DNA of 33,297 nt from Leptospira biflexa (GTDB lineage Bacteria; Spirochaetota; Leptospiria; Turneriellales; DYLW01): assembly GCA_020720785.1 (NCBI GenBank), contig DYOA01000029.1, forward strand, positions 1-33,297. The letters run 5' to 3'. Both the position numbers and the translations under genes were made by a program. The first letter of the stretch is position 1; each line of letters begins with the position of its first letter. The notes beneath the pieces are model-generated. The model had not been told where the DNA came from, ran no database searches, and saw only the letters and a list, made by a program, of their open reading frames with translations. Shown here one piece after another: positions 16,799-25,856 of the stretch.

Positions 16799-18817
16799 TC
16801 ATTTTTTTAAGTAAATGGCGTCGTATTTTCGCAATCTGTAAATATCATTCACATTGTCCGGATATGCCCACAACAGATCGTGGGAAATGCTGGTGATGAC
16901 CAGCCGGGAAAAAACAGACCGGTCCCGGTAAACCTGAATAACGTCACCTTTTTTCAGGTTATCCCTGGTCCCAAGATTCACCAGAATCCCCATTGCCGGG
17001 TTGATCTGGATGATCCGGCCTTCTATGGGGATATCCTCTTCCAGTTTATCATGCAGAAAAAGGGCAATCTTTCTCAGATATCCTTTTCCGGTTGCCTTGA
17101 ATCTGTAATGTCCTCTTTCAATCCCGGTTTGGATATCCAGAAGATGGGCGTTCACTTCAAGGCCGTTGTTTATCTCCCTGTATTTTCCATGAACAATGTA
17201 ACGGAATTGGTCTTTATTCAGGTTAGGATGGGATGTTGTGACCTGGGCTGGTTGTATGATTTCTGAGACCGAATCCGGATGGAAAGTTCCTCCCATTCCC
17301 AGCGAAGATTTCTCCATGAGAGCACGGTACAATCGTTGGTTTTCATGGTAGGGTAAAATTCTGATATGACTGGATTCATGAAAGGCAAAATTCAGCGTTT
17401 CCGTTATTGCCATACCAGCGTCCGGATATTCCCCCATGGGGTCTTCCGGTAGAAAGTAGAAAATAAACAACGGATTTCTGGTCTTTAATTCTGGTGGATT
17501 TTTTATTCCGGCCTTCCAAAAGAGGAGGTTTCTGCGGTAATTAATGTATTTTTCATAAAGATCCGTATATTTGATATCATCAGAATGCTCTTTTAAAAAA
17601 AATAATTCTTTCTGCATATAATAAATATCTTTTTTACTGCGGTAATAGTCAAATAATTCATAGTGAGGTTCAATATAATCCGGAAACAAAAATAATGACC
17701 ATCGCATTTCATAAATACCATGGCTCAACTGGTTGGAGAAAATCAGTTTTTTCCCATAATCATAATGGTACCTGGCCTTGGCAATCAAATCCGGATGATT
17801 TTTCCCCTGGGTATCCAGAATACGGTTCCATTCATACACAAACCTGATAATTTCGTTATTAAAATCTTCATTGAGAATTCTGGGATATATCTCCAGACTT
17901 CTTTTCCGGTCACAGTATCCCATGTAATACAATGACTTACGGTGGTTGGGATTTATTTTCAGTACATTTTCAAAATATTTGACCGCTTCCCCGCAATTCC
18001 GGTTAATTGCATAAATGGTGCCCAGAAGGGAATTCGCCGGAAGATAGTATGGATCATAGCCAATGGCATTTTCCAGCAATGCTATGGATTCTGAAAACAC
18101 AGAGGATGAGCTATCCTCCGTGAAGTCATTACCGGAAAACACAAGATGCCTTTTTAACTCCACTTCCGCCAGAAGAACAAACAACCCTGGTTCCTCTGGT
18201 TTGATTCGTTTTGCTTTCTGGAAAAAGGAGCCCGCAAGATCATATCTTTTCTGGAGGGTATATATTTCTCCAAGGGTGATATAGGATTCAAAGTGCGAAG
18301 GATTTGACTGGATAATCTTTTTTAATTTACTCTCTGCCAGGTACAATCTTTTATCCAGGATATGTATTTTTGCTATCAAATAATTTAACTGGGAATTATA
18401 CGGAGAAATCTGGATCCCTTCATTCAGGATACGCCGGGATGCTTCATAGTTTTTCATTTCATAAAGGACAGAGGCCAGCTCATAAAGCATGGGAATATCT
18501 TTTTTATTCAAGGAATATGCTTTCTTCAAATACTGGAGGGATTCCGGGTATGCCTCCGTTTCCCTTAAAACCTTTCCCAGAGAGATCAATGAAGGCAGAT
18601 AATTTGGATTTACCTGAAGACTTTTTTTATATAATTGAATGGACGCCAAAATATGTCGCTGCGTATACTCTTTATCTCCCTGGGCCTTATAATAAACTGC
18701 TTTGGGCTCATTGGCTGCGACAGAAAATCCGGAAAAAAAAATCATCATAATCAGGAAATACCGGGACAGAATCCGGTAAATTTCTGTTCCGGAACGTTTA
18801 CGGTATGAAGTAACCAT
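16799..18817 (-). CDS. Secreted TPR protein with CsgG/FlgT-like C-terminal region
   Basis: 672 residues from ATG 18817, chosen because GGGAAGGA lies six bases upstream and a signal peptide (about 18-35, ending SVAAN) follows. A longer frame reaches 18919 but has no such signal. TPR-type repeats fill about 40-310 (ILASIQLYKKSLQVNPNYL; ILNEGIQISPYN; AVKYFENVLKINPNH). The C-terminal 200 residues look like CsgG/TolB-type beta-alpha domains (YIVHGKYREINNGLEVNAHLLDI) ending in a FlgT-C-like segment (IIQINPAMGILVNLG, LKKGDVIQVYR). An envelope assembly role is inferred. Its start overlaps the end of the VWA gene by 20 bases. Confidence 0.82.
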   Translation of the reverse strand: MVTSYRKRSGTEIYRILSRYFLIMMIFFSGFSVAANEPKAVYYKAQGDKEYTQRHILASIQLYKKSLQVNPNYLPSLISLGKVLRETEAYPESLQYLKKAYSLNKKDIPMLYELASVLYEMKNYEASRRILNEGIQISPYNSQLNYLIAKIHILDKRLYLAESKLKKIIQSNPSHFESYITLGEIYTLQKRYDLAGSFFQKAKRIKPEEPGLFVLLAEVELKRHLVFSGNDFTEDSSSSVFSESIALLENAIGYDPYYLPANSLLGTIYAINRNCGEAVKYFENVLKINPNHRKSLYYMGYCDRKRSLEIYPRILNEDFNNEIIRFVYEWNRILDTQGKNHPDLIAKARYHYDYGKKLIFSNQLSHGIYEMRWSLFLFPDYIEPHYELFDYYRSKKDIYYMQKELFFLKEHSDDIKYTDLYEKYINYRRNLLFWKAGIKNPPELKTRNPLFIFYFLPEDPMGEYPDAGMAITETLNFAFHESSHIRILPYHENQRLYRALMEKSSLGMGGTFHPDSVSEIIQPAQVTTSHPNLNKDQFRYIVHGKYREINNGLEVNAHLLDIQTGIERGHYRFKATGKGYLRKIALFLHDKLEEDIPIEGRIIQINPAMGILVNLGTRDNLKKGDVIQVYRDRSVFSRLVITSISHDLLWAYPDNVNDIYRLRKYDAIYLKK

Positions 18818-20885
18818 AATTTTCCTTCCCATCTCTTCCCTGCACCCTGACCTCAATGGATAAATCCACATACTGGCCTTTCCAGTTGGGAGGAATGGGG
18901 CTTTTATAGGAAATAACATAGCTTTTTTCTTTGTATTCTCTGAGCTTTTGCTTTAGTTCGGTCAGATTTTCATAGGAATAAAAATAATGTCCTCCGGTTT
19001 TCTGTGCTATCGTCTGCAATCTTTCTGTGTTTGCCTTGTAACCGTCCACCTCTGGATTCTGGAAATTGATAATATGTATTTTAATATTATGAACCACGCC
19101 ATAGTTTTCAATTTGCGTCAGAGGAATCCTTTCGGATTCGGTGAGACCGCCATCAGTAATCCAGATAACACTGCGGTTTCCTCTTCTGGGCAATAACTGG
19201 GTTATGGACCAGTAAAGGGCTTCACCGGATTTGTCCGGAGTCTGGGAAATTTCATCTTCAAATTTATTTTTATCCGTTAGATTCCCTTTTAATCCCAGAA
19301 AAGAATTTGTCCATGATGTTTCCTGGGAGTAATCTGTGGAATATCCCACGGTCATTATCTGGTCTTTTTCCCGCATGTCTTTGAAAAGGAAATCAGAGAT
19401 CCAATGCAGTATTTCCATATATTCTTTCATCCGGGCAGATCGGGAAACCAGAACCACCCATTGGTCATTGTTGGAAAACTGATTGAGGTAATCCAGATTC
19501 ACCATTCCCGGAGTGCCGTTATTTTCCCGGATCTGGAAATTATCCGGGTTCAGGTTGAGAATAAAGTTACCCAGATGGTCTTTCACATTGACCCAGATGC
19601 CGATGTGGGGAAACCTGTTCACATCTATCCTCTCAACCCAGACATTGAGGTTGGAATACAGGAATTCCTCCGGAACAAAATGATAAACAGAATGGGTGCC
19701 CATATCGGCAACATACATATTACCGTACTGGTCAATAAACGCAGAATAAGCCCGCTGGAAATATACCATCTGGTTTGTCTCTTCATCCCGGTATGCGTTG
19801 ATTGTCTTCACTTCGCTGGTGGATAAGTTCATGGTAACAATTCCCCTGGATTCATCCCCCACAATCATGAGGTTTCTTTTTTTATCATAAAACAGGTGCC
19901 TGGGTTTTTCCAGACTACCCTCCCCTTCAAAGCGGAGAAAATTTCCATACTCATCAAAGACCACAAGCCGCTGGTTATCCGGTTCGGAAACGTAAATCTT
20001 ATGATCCGGGGTACATGCCACCCCAAATGGATTTCTGAGCCCGATCTCTCCGGATATGGCAGAAAACTCCATATTGAAGGTTCCGTCTGCGGCAATTTTC
20101 TGGATCCGATTATTCCCGGAATCCGCAACATAGAAAAAACCATCGCAGTACGCAATGCCGGCAGGACCATGGAATTCCAGCTTTCCGTTCCCGGCTTTAC
20201 CCATAGGGTCAGGATCACTCAGTACCGGTATTTTATCATTCAAATCCAACCGATAGATTTTATCATTTTTTAAATCTGTGATCCACAACTCTTTTCCATT
20301 CCCGGCGGCTCCGGCGGGAATCCCCAGTTTTTCAGATATTCTCCGTTTATTGGAGATAAATTGATAATTATTATTTATTTCAATGACACTCCCCACTCCT
20401 AATTGTCCCTGACTCAGCAATATTATGGAATCCCTGCCAGAATCTGTTATTTGCATGGGATAGGAAAACCGGAAACCCCGCCGTGGCTTGAGGATGGATT
20501 TCATAAACCAGTTTTCACTCTGTTCCATCCCGGCGGAAAGAATATTGCGGAGGTGGACGTCCAGAGAGGGATCATAAACCCCCATTTCTGATAAAAGTTT
20601 CCATTCAGAAATGGCTTCATCCACCTGCCCGGAGGAAAACAGGGCACTTCCCAGCATTTTCCTGGCCAGCGAAAATTCAGGATTATAGGAAAGTGCTTCC
20701 AGAAAATAATCAATGGATGCTTTGTACTGGTAGCTGTTATACAGGTTAAAACCTTTCTGGAATGCCTCTCTGGATTTATTCTGTTTGGTCCCGGTTCCGG
20801 GATAAAAATAGGCATAGGTAAAGCCTGCGACAGACAGGACGGCAGCCACAATAAGGATCTTTTTATAACCCATAAGCTTTTTCAT
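18798..20885 (-). CDS. TPR-NHL-VWA envelope protein
   Basis: 695 residues from ATG 20885, the start that follows the candidate promoter at 20939-20911. A longer ORF to 20972 would place residues ahead of the signal anchor (about 8-27). TPR-like helices lie at about 35-115 and an NHL-type beta-propeller at about 140-405 (FHGPAGIAY, FYVADSGNNRIQKI, LRNPFGVACTPDHKIYVSEPDNQRLVVFD, YVADMGTH). A von Willebrand factor A domain follows (about 474-655). The VWA metal site is degenerate: DxSxS is replaced by SRSAR (481-485), while WITDGG (575-580) remains. It overlaps and is co-transcribed with the secreted TPR gene. A protein-interaction scaffold is likely, the partner unknown. Confidence 0.82.
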   Translation of the reverse strand: MKKLMGYKKILIVAAVLSVAGFTYAYFYPGTGTKQNKSREAFQKGFNLYNSYQYKASIDYFLEALSYNPEFSLARKMLGSALFSSGQVDEAISEWKLLSEMGVYDPSLDVHLRNILSAGMEQSENWFMKSILKPRRGFRFSYPMQITDSGRDSIILLSQGQLGVGSVIEINNNYQFISNKRRISEKLGIPAGAAGNGKELWITDLKNDKIYRLDLNDKIPVLSDPDPMGKAGNGKLEFHGPAGIAYCDGFFYVADSGNNRIQKIAADGTFNMEFSAISGEIGLRNPFGVACTPDHKIYVSEPDNQRLVVFDEYGNFLRFEGEGSLEKPRHLFYDKKRNLMIVGDESRGIVTMNLSTSEVKTINAYRDEETNQMVYFQRAYSAFIDQYGNMYVADMGTHSVYHFVPEEFLYSNLNVWVERIDVNRFPHIGIWVNVKDHLGNFILNLNPDNFQIRENNGTPGMVNLDYLNQFSNNDQWVVLVSRSARMKEYMEILHWISDFLFKDMREKDQIMTVGYSTDYSQETSWTNSFLGLKGNLTDKNKFEDEISQTPDKSGEALYWSITQLLPRRGNRSVIWITDGGLTESERIPLTQIENYGVVHNIKIHIINFQNPEVDGYKANTERLQTIAQKTGGHYFYSYENLTELKQKLREYKEKSYVISYKSPIPPNWKGQYVDLSIEVRVQGRDGKENYGYFIP

Positions 20886-20910
20886 AACTTTATTATGTCT
20901 CTTTATTATT

Positions 20911-20939
20911 CGTTTACCAGAAACGGAATGGTTCGTCAA
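20911..20939 (-). promoter_or_regulatory. Candidate promoter of the VWA/TPR gene pair
   Basis: On the minus strand TTGACG (20939-20934), a 17-base spacer ending in TGG, then TAAACG (20916-20911). The -35 box is good and the -10 is poor but has an extended-TG element. It lies 26 bases before ATG 20885, which supports that start over the upstream ones. Confidence 0.45.
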
Positions 20940-21056
20940 GCGGTTTATTCCCATCGGCCACCGTCCCCGCATTATTGCTGAATCAGAATAATTATGTTTG
21001 ACTTCTCATATTTAATCCAGCAAAGTCCCAAAAAGAAAAAAACAAAAGGAATAACC

Positions 21057-22988
21057 ATGAATTCAGAAAATACCCATATCATCCTATCCAATGATTTTAA
21101 CATTTCCAGCGATATTATCCCCAGCGTAATAATCCAGACGGTAAAAAAAATTCCCAAAAACGAAGCATATCAATACAAAGAAAAATCCGGGCAATGGCAA
21201 ACAGCCACCTGGTATGAAACCCTGGAAAACATCCTGAATCTGGCCGTTGCTCTGGCAGAATCCGGATTGAAACCGGGCGATAAAGTTGCATTGATAGCGG
21301 ACAACCGTTATGAGTGGATTCTTGCTGATATGGCCATCCAGTTTAACGGCTGCGTGAGTGTGCCCCGTGGTTCTGATTCCACTGAAGAGGAACTTTCTTA
21401 CATAATGAACCATTCTGAATCCCGGATGATTATAGCGGAGAACAATGTGGTTACGCAAAAAGTATTCAACTACGCCCGGAAAAATAACATCTCCAAGGTG
21501 GTTGTCATGGACATGACCGGGATCAATGATCCATTGGCCGTGTCTTTTGAGAAACTCTTAGAAAGCGGTGCTGCTCTGCGTCCCAAATGGGAAAATGAAA
21601 TCATAAACAGGTTAAAGTCACTGAAAAAAGAGGATATTTATACTATTATTTATACATCGGGAACCACCGGAGTGCCCAAAGGCGTGATGGCCACCCATGG
21701 AAATATTATCCACCAGATTACGGAAGTTCCTCCATTCCGGGGCATGGTTTTTGGAAAAGACCGATGGCTGTCCATTCTCCCCATCTGGCATGTTTTTGAG
21801 AGAACCGCCGAGTATATCACCATCGCCACCGGAGGTAAAACCATCTACACCAATATCCGCAATTTAAAAAGTGATATACGGGAACAGAAACCCACTCTCA
21901 TGGCATCTGCTCCCCGGCTTTGGGAAACGGTCTATCTGGGTATACAGAAGACCATTGATTCCGGCTCCGGGGTTAAAAAAGTTCTGTTCAGTATTGCCTA
22001 TAATTTATCCAGTTTCAAAGGAAGAGTGATCCGTTTTCTCAAAGGCAATGAACTCCACCAGAAAAAACCCAACGCCATCCTGAACTTCTTCCGTGGGATA
22101 ATCTATATACTGGGGCTCATTCCTGCGTATCCTTTTTATCTGCTTTTTGATTTCATTGTTCTGTCCAAGATCCGGGCGGCCACGGGAGGAAAATTAAAGG
22201 CCACCATTTCCGGAGGAGGAGCCCTGCCCCGTCATGTGGATGAATTTTTCAATAATATTGGCATTCCTGTGCTGGAAGGATACGGCATGACAGAAACCGC
22301 TCCAGTGATTGCCGCACGGGACCTGAAAAAACTGGTGATTGGGTCTGTGGGAAGAATTATCCAGGATGTTTCCGTGGAGATTCGGGATTTTGAAGGGAAA
22401 CCGCTCTCCCGTGGCGAAAAGGGAATCGTCTGGGTAAAAGGCCCCAATGTGATGAAGGGTTATTATAAAATGCCGGAAAAAACATCAGAGACCATCATCA
22501 ATGGGTGGCTCAATACCGGGGATATGGGATTTATCAGTTTCAACAACACCCTGACCCTCACCGGACGTGCCAAAGATACCATTGTGTTGCTATCCGGGGA
22601 AAACATTGAACCGGGTCCCATAGAGGAAAAGCTGATCCAAAGTCGATACATTGACATGGTCATGATAACCGGCCAGGACAAAAAATTTCTCACTTGTATT
22701 GTATATCCCAATCTGGAAGCTTTGGCGGAAAAGATGTCCGTGGATCCGAGTGTCCTTACCATTGGTAGAATTTCCGATGACAAGGAAGTGAGGGATCTGT
22801 TTCTCACAGAAATCAAAACCTATACTTCTTCAGAATTTGGGTTCAAATATTTTGAAAAGGTGCAGGATTTCCGCTTTGCGGACAAGCCATTTGAGGTGGG
22901 AGATGAAATCACCAGCCTGGGTAAAATGAAACGACATATTATTACTGAAAAATACGCAATAAAAATTGCATCCATGTACGAAAACTGA
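21057..22988 (+). CDS. Long-chain acyl-CoA synthetase (AMP-forming)
   Basis: 643-residue adenylate-forming enzyme that activates fatty acids to acyl-CoA via acyl-AMP. Motifs are YTSGTTGVPKG (199-209), PIWHVFERT (242-250), GYGMTETAP (408-416), NTGDMG (486-491), GRAKDTIVLLSGENIEPGPIE (503-523) and a C-terminal lysine motif GKMKRHI. A hydrophobic insert at about 345-370 suggests membrane association. ATG 21057 is chosen over 20994 because AAAAGGA lies six bases upstream. It is first in a tight operon with an MBL hydrolase, a zinc-ribbon protein and a heptose enzyme. Chain-length preference is not determinable. Confidence 0.93.
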   Translation: MNSENTHIILSNDFNISSDIIPSVIIQTVKKIPKNEAYQYKEKSGQWQTATWYETLENILNLAVALAESGLKPGDKVALIADNRYEWILADMAIQFNGCVSVPRGSDSTEEELSYIMNHSESRMIIAENNVVTQKVFNYARKNNISKVVVMDMTGINDPLAVSFEKLLESGAALRPKWENEIINRLKSLKKEDIYTIIYTSGTTGVPKGVMATHGNIIHQITEVPPFRGMVFGKDRWLSILPIWHVFERTAEYITIATGGKTIYTNIRNLKSDIREQKPTLMASAPRLWETVYLGIQKTIDSGSGVKKVLFSIAYNLSSFKGRVIRFLKGNELHQKKPNAILNFFRGIIYILGLIPAYPFYLLFDFIVLSKIRAATGGKLKATISGGGALPRHVDEFFNNIGIPVLEGYGMTETAPVIAARDLKKLVIGSVGRIIQDVSVEIRDFEGKPLSRGEKGIVWVKGPNVMKGYYKMPEKTSETIINGWLNTGDMGFISFNNTLTLTGRAKDTIVLLSGENIEPGPIEEKLIQSRYIDMVMITGQDKKFLTCIVYPNLEALAEKMSVDPSVLTIGRISDDKEVRDLFLTEIKTYTSSEFGFKYFEKVQDFRFADKPFEVGDEITSLGKMKRHIITEKYAIKIASMYEN

Positions 22989-22990
22989 TT

Positions 22991-23947
22991 ATGAAACTTA
23001 CTTTCTGGGGAGTGAGGGGTTCACTCCCAATGCCCCTGACCTATGATATTGTTCAGAAAAAAATAAAGACCGTGATGCGTCTGGCCCGACCTTCTGATCT
23101 TTTATCGGAAGAGGCCATTGAAAAGTTTCTGGATTCCCTTCCTTTCTCTATATCCGGTACCTATGGGGGCAACACCACCTGCGTGGAAATACGCACGGAT
23201 GATGATACAGTTTTCATAATAGATGCCGGTAGCGGAATCCGTCCCCTGGGCAGTCGGCTTTTCGCGGAAGAGAGATTCCGGGGAAAAGGCATCATCAATC
23301 TTTTCATTACCCATTCCCACTGGGATCATATCATGGGACTCTTGTTTTTCACTCCCATTTATATTCCTGGAAATCTGATCCGATTTTACAGTGCATTCCC
23401 CGATATTGAACAAAGGCTCCGCTACCAACAGGTGGATACTCATTTTCCGGCCGGTTTTGACTCTCACATGCTAGCAAAAAAGGAATTTTATGATCTCTCA
23501 GAAAAAGAACCCAGCATCATTGAAGGTGTGAAAGTATCCAGCAAGGAGCTGAACCATCCCGGAAAATCCTATGCGTATAAATTTGAACAGAACGGGAAAA
23601 ACATCATTTTTGCTTCTGATGCAGAATTCAACCTGGATAATATGGACGGAGTTGCCGAATACGTGGAATTCTTCCGGGGAGCCGATGTTTTAATCTTTGA
23701 CACCCAATACACCCTGGCGGAATCCTTCCAGAAAATTGACTGGGGACACAGTTCCGCCCAGATGGCCACGGATATTGCCATCAAAAGCGAAGTAAAAAAA
23801 CTTATTCTGTTCCACCACGACAATTCTTATGATGACGAGAAAATGGATGCAGTGGCCTTACAGGCTGCCCAGTACCGGGAAATGGCCGCTCCCGGAAGCC
23901 AGCTAAAAATAATGCCAGCTTATGAAGGCTTGGAAATGGTATTATAA
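22991..23947 (+). CDS. MBL-fold metallohydrolase (RNase Z/PhnP-like group)
   Basis: 318 residues. It opens with MKLTFWGVRGSLP and carries SGTYGGNTTCVEI and IDAGSGIRPLG, both typical of the MBL group that includes PhnP and cyclic-phosphodiesterase relatives. The metal motif is THSHWDH (H108, H110, D112, H113). Further ligands are probably the H of KELNHPG and SDAE, and DTQY and FHHD follow. There is no signal peptide. It starts two bases after the acyl-CoA synthetase stop, so they are co-transcribed. Substrate unknown; a phosphodiester or a thioester are possible. Confidence 0.88.
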   Translation: MKLTFWGVRGSLPMPLTYDIVQKKIKTVMRLARPSDLLSEEAIEKFLDSLPFSISGTYGGNTTCVEIRTDDDTVFIIDAGSGIRPLGSRLFAEERFRGKGIINLFITHSHWDHIMGLLFFTPIYIPGNLIRFYSAFPDIEQRLRYQQVDTHFPAGFDSHMLAKKEFYDLSEKEPSIIEGVKVSSKELNHPGKSYAYKFEQNGKNIIFASDAEFNLDNMDGVAEYVEFFRGADVLIFDTQYTLAESFQKIDWGHSSAQMATDIAIKSEVKKLILFHHDNSYDDEKMDAVALQAAQYREMAAPGSQLKIMPAYEGLEMVL

Positions 23948-24154
23948 ATGAAGAAGGATGCGGAACATTCTGAAGGCAGGCAGTTATACACCTGTGCAAA
24001 GTGCCATTGCTCCACGGAAACACTTTACCAGGATTTTCTCTGCCGGACTTGTGCCATGGAAATACTTAATCAAAAAAAGAAAATTATCAATGACACCCAT
24101 CCTTTCTCCGCCCGGAATGAACCTGTTTCCATGGATATTCCATTGTCATCATGA
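23948..24154 (+). CDS. Small zinc-ribbon protein
   Basis: 68 residues with C16xxC19, C21 and C32xxC35 (TCAKCHC and LCRTC), a compact zinc-ribbon or knuckle pattern. ATG 23948 follows the preceding TAA without a gap (TAAATG), and its TGA overlaps the next start (ATGA), so it is locked into the operon on both sides, which argues that it is a real gene. No family is recognised. It could be an adaptor for one of the neighbouring enzymes; this is inference. Confidence 0.8.
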   Translation: MKKDAEHSEGRQLYTCAKCHCSTETLYQDFLCRTCAMEILNQKKKIINDTHPFSARNEPVSMDIPLSS

Positions 24155-25209
24155 AAAAGAAAAAAGAAAAGAAACACAAAAAGAAAATTATTTTTCTGGA
24201 CAGGGATAATACCCTCAATTATGATCCTGGTTATCTGGGCAATCCAGAGAAAGTGCGTATTCTTCCCGGGGTCAAGGAATCCCTGCTCCTCCTCTACCGG
24301 ATGGGTTATGAATTCATTGTGCTCAGCAACCAGTCCGGAATCACCCGTGGTTATATGACCGAAGAGGATGTGGACAAGGTGAACCAGAGAATCTCCAGAG
24401 AACTTGCCCCGGTGGAAATTCTCCGCTACTATATCTGCCCGCATCGGGATGAGGACCACTGTCCTTGCCGGAAACCCGCCGCCGGACTTCTGGAAAAAGC
24501 ACTGGAAGATTACCGGATCTCCATTCCAGAGTGTTTCATGGCGGGAGACCGTTTCCGGGATTTAACTCCGGGAGAAAAATTTGGCATTCCTGGGGTGTTA
24601 ATAAAAAGAGAGGAAGCCACCGATGAGGACGCGGGACTCCAGCCTCCCGGAAATTTGGTTTTTTCCGCATCTTCTTTTGAGGAAGCCGCCCGGTACATTC
24701 TGGAAGACAAATTTGAGCAGAATTTCAAAAAGAAAATATTCTCCGGAGTAAATGATATTGCATTTAAAAACAGACTGGCACGCTACAAGCTTTCCGGTAA
24801 AAAAATCGTATTTACAAACGGAGTTTTTGATATTCTGCACACCGGACATATCCAGTATCTGTACCACGCCGCCTCTCTGGGGAAAAAACTAATCATTGGC
24901 CTGAATGCAGATTCCACCGTAAAAAAGCTGAAAGGGAAAGACCGTCCGGTGAACTCCTTTTTTGACCGTGCCATCCATTTGGCAGCCCTGGATTTTGTGG
25001 ATGCGGTTTTCTCATTTTCCGAGGACACCCCGGTGGAATCTATTAAGGTGATCCAGCCGGACATCCATGTGAAAGGCGGGGATTACAAAAAAGAAGACCT
25101 TCCGGAGTACCAGACAGTGAAATCCTATGGTGGAGAAATTGAGATACTGCCTTTCAGAAATGGTTATTCCACCACTTCCATCATCCGGAAAATCCGGAAC
25201 AATAAATAA
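24151..25209 (+). CDS. Fused GmhB-like HAD phosphatase and HldE-like nucleotidyltransferase
   Basis: 352 residues in two enzymes. The N-terminal HAD domain (about 13-190) has DRDNTLN (D17 and D19; the family usually has DRDGT), SNQSGITRG (59-67) and the GmhB zinc site CPH...CPCRKP (C96, H98, C104, C106), matching D-glycero-manno-heptose bisphosphate phosphatase. The C-terminal domain (about 215-350) has TNGVFDILHTGH, LNADSTVKKLKGKDRPV, VKGGDY and GYSTTSII, the RfaE/HldE nucleotidyltransferase. Together they would cover the phosphatase and nucleotide-transfer steps of nucleotide-heptose synthesis for LPS. The kinase and isomerase are not here. It overlaps the zinc-ribbon gene by four bases. 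Confidence 0.93.
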   Translation: MKKKKEKKHKKKIIFLDRDNTLNYDPGYLGNPEKVRILPGVKESLLLLYRMGYEFIVLSNQSGITRGYMTEEDVDKVNQRISRELAPVEILRYYICPHRDEDHCPCRKPAAGLLEKALEDYRISIPECFMAGDRFRDLTPGEKFGIPGVLIKREEATDEDAGLQPPGNLVFSASSFEEAARYILEDKFEQNFKKKIFSGVNDIAFKNRLARYKLSGKKIVFTNGVFDILHTGHIQYLYHAASLGKKLIIGLNADSTVKKLKGKDRPVNSFFDRAIHLAALDFVDAVFSFSEDTPVESIKVIQPDIHVKGGDYKKEDLPEYQTVKSYGGEIEILPFRNGYSTTSIIRKIRNNK

Positions 25210-25212
25210 GCA

Positions 25213-25240
25213 TTGACATTGCCGGTTTAATATTTATAAT
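25213..25240 (+). promoter_or_regulatory. Perfect-consensus sigma70 promoter
   Basis: TTGACA (25213-25218), a 16-base spacer and TATAAT (25235-25240), both hexamers exact. It starts 4 bases after the stop of the heptose gene and drives the DUF4389-DUF4870-M48-TauE unit. Confidence 0.88.
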
Positions 25241-25265
25241 AAGTCAAAAAAATAACGGAGGTTTT

Positions 25266-25853
25266 ATGGAAATGAATATGGTGATCCAACGCCAGGAAAG
25301 ATACAGCAGAGGAGAACTTTTACTGCGGAGCTTCTTTGGCATTTTTTATATCATGATTCCGCATCTGGTGGTTATGATGGTTATGGGGATTTACACCCAG
25401 ATATTGTCCATGATAGCATGGTGGGTAATTTTGTTTACAGGAAAATACCCCATGAGCTGGTTTGAAGCCCAGGTCAATATGCTCAAATGGAGTATCCGTC
25501 TTTACGCCCGCCTGTGGAATCTCTCCGATGGGTATCCAGCCATCGGCCTGAATGGAACGGATGACAAAACATCTTTTGAGGTGGAATATCCGGAAACATT
25601 AAGCAGAGGACTTTTGCTTCTGAGAACATTTTTTGGGATTTTCTATGTGATCATTCCCCATGGATTTGTTCTTTATCTGCGCATAATTGCCAGCCAGATC
25701 ATTATGACCATTGCCTGGTGGGTTGTGCTGTTTACCGGCAGTTATCCGGAAAGTATGCATGAATTCAACGTGGGTACCGTTCGTTACATGATCCGCCTGA
25801 GTCTTTATCTGAGCTATATGACGGATAAATACCCACCGTTCAGCGGAAAATAA
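25266..25853 (+). CDS. Duplicated DUF4389 membrane protein
   Basis: 195 residues made of two homologous halves (about 13-88 and 110-190). LLLRSFFGIFYIMIPH and LLLRTFFGIFYVIIPH match, and so do IAWWVILFTGKYP and IAWWVVLFTGSYP. Each half has two hydrophobic segments, so four membrane helices are expected. DUF4389 is a domain of unknown function, and tandem copies are common. GGAGG lies 5 bases before ATG 25266. First gene of a four-gene membrane operon behind a perfect promoter. Confidence 0.9.
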   Translation: MEMNMVIQRQERYSRGELLLRSFFGIFYIMIPHLVVMMVMGIYTQILSMIAWWVILFTGKYPMSWFEAQVNMLKWSIRLYARLWNLSDGYPAIGLNGTDDKTSFEVEYPETLSRGLLLLRTFFGIFYVIIPHGFVLYLRIIASQIIMTIAWWVVLFTGSYPESMHEFNVGTVRYMIRLSLYLSYMTDKYPPFSGK

Positions 25854-25856
25854 AAA

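Noticed and set aside
18818..18919. Longer N-terminus for the secreted TPR protein
   Set aside because: It would place 34 residues before a clear signal peptide, while GGGAAGGA is ideally placed for ATG 18817.
20994..21056. Longer N-terminus for the acyl-CoA synthetase
   Set aside because: A consensus-like AAAAGGA precedes ATG 21057, and the extra residues are a lysine-rich string without family similarity.
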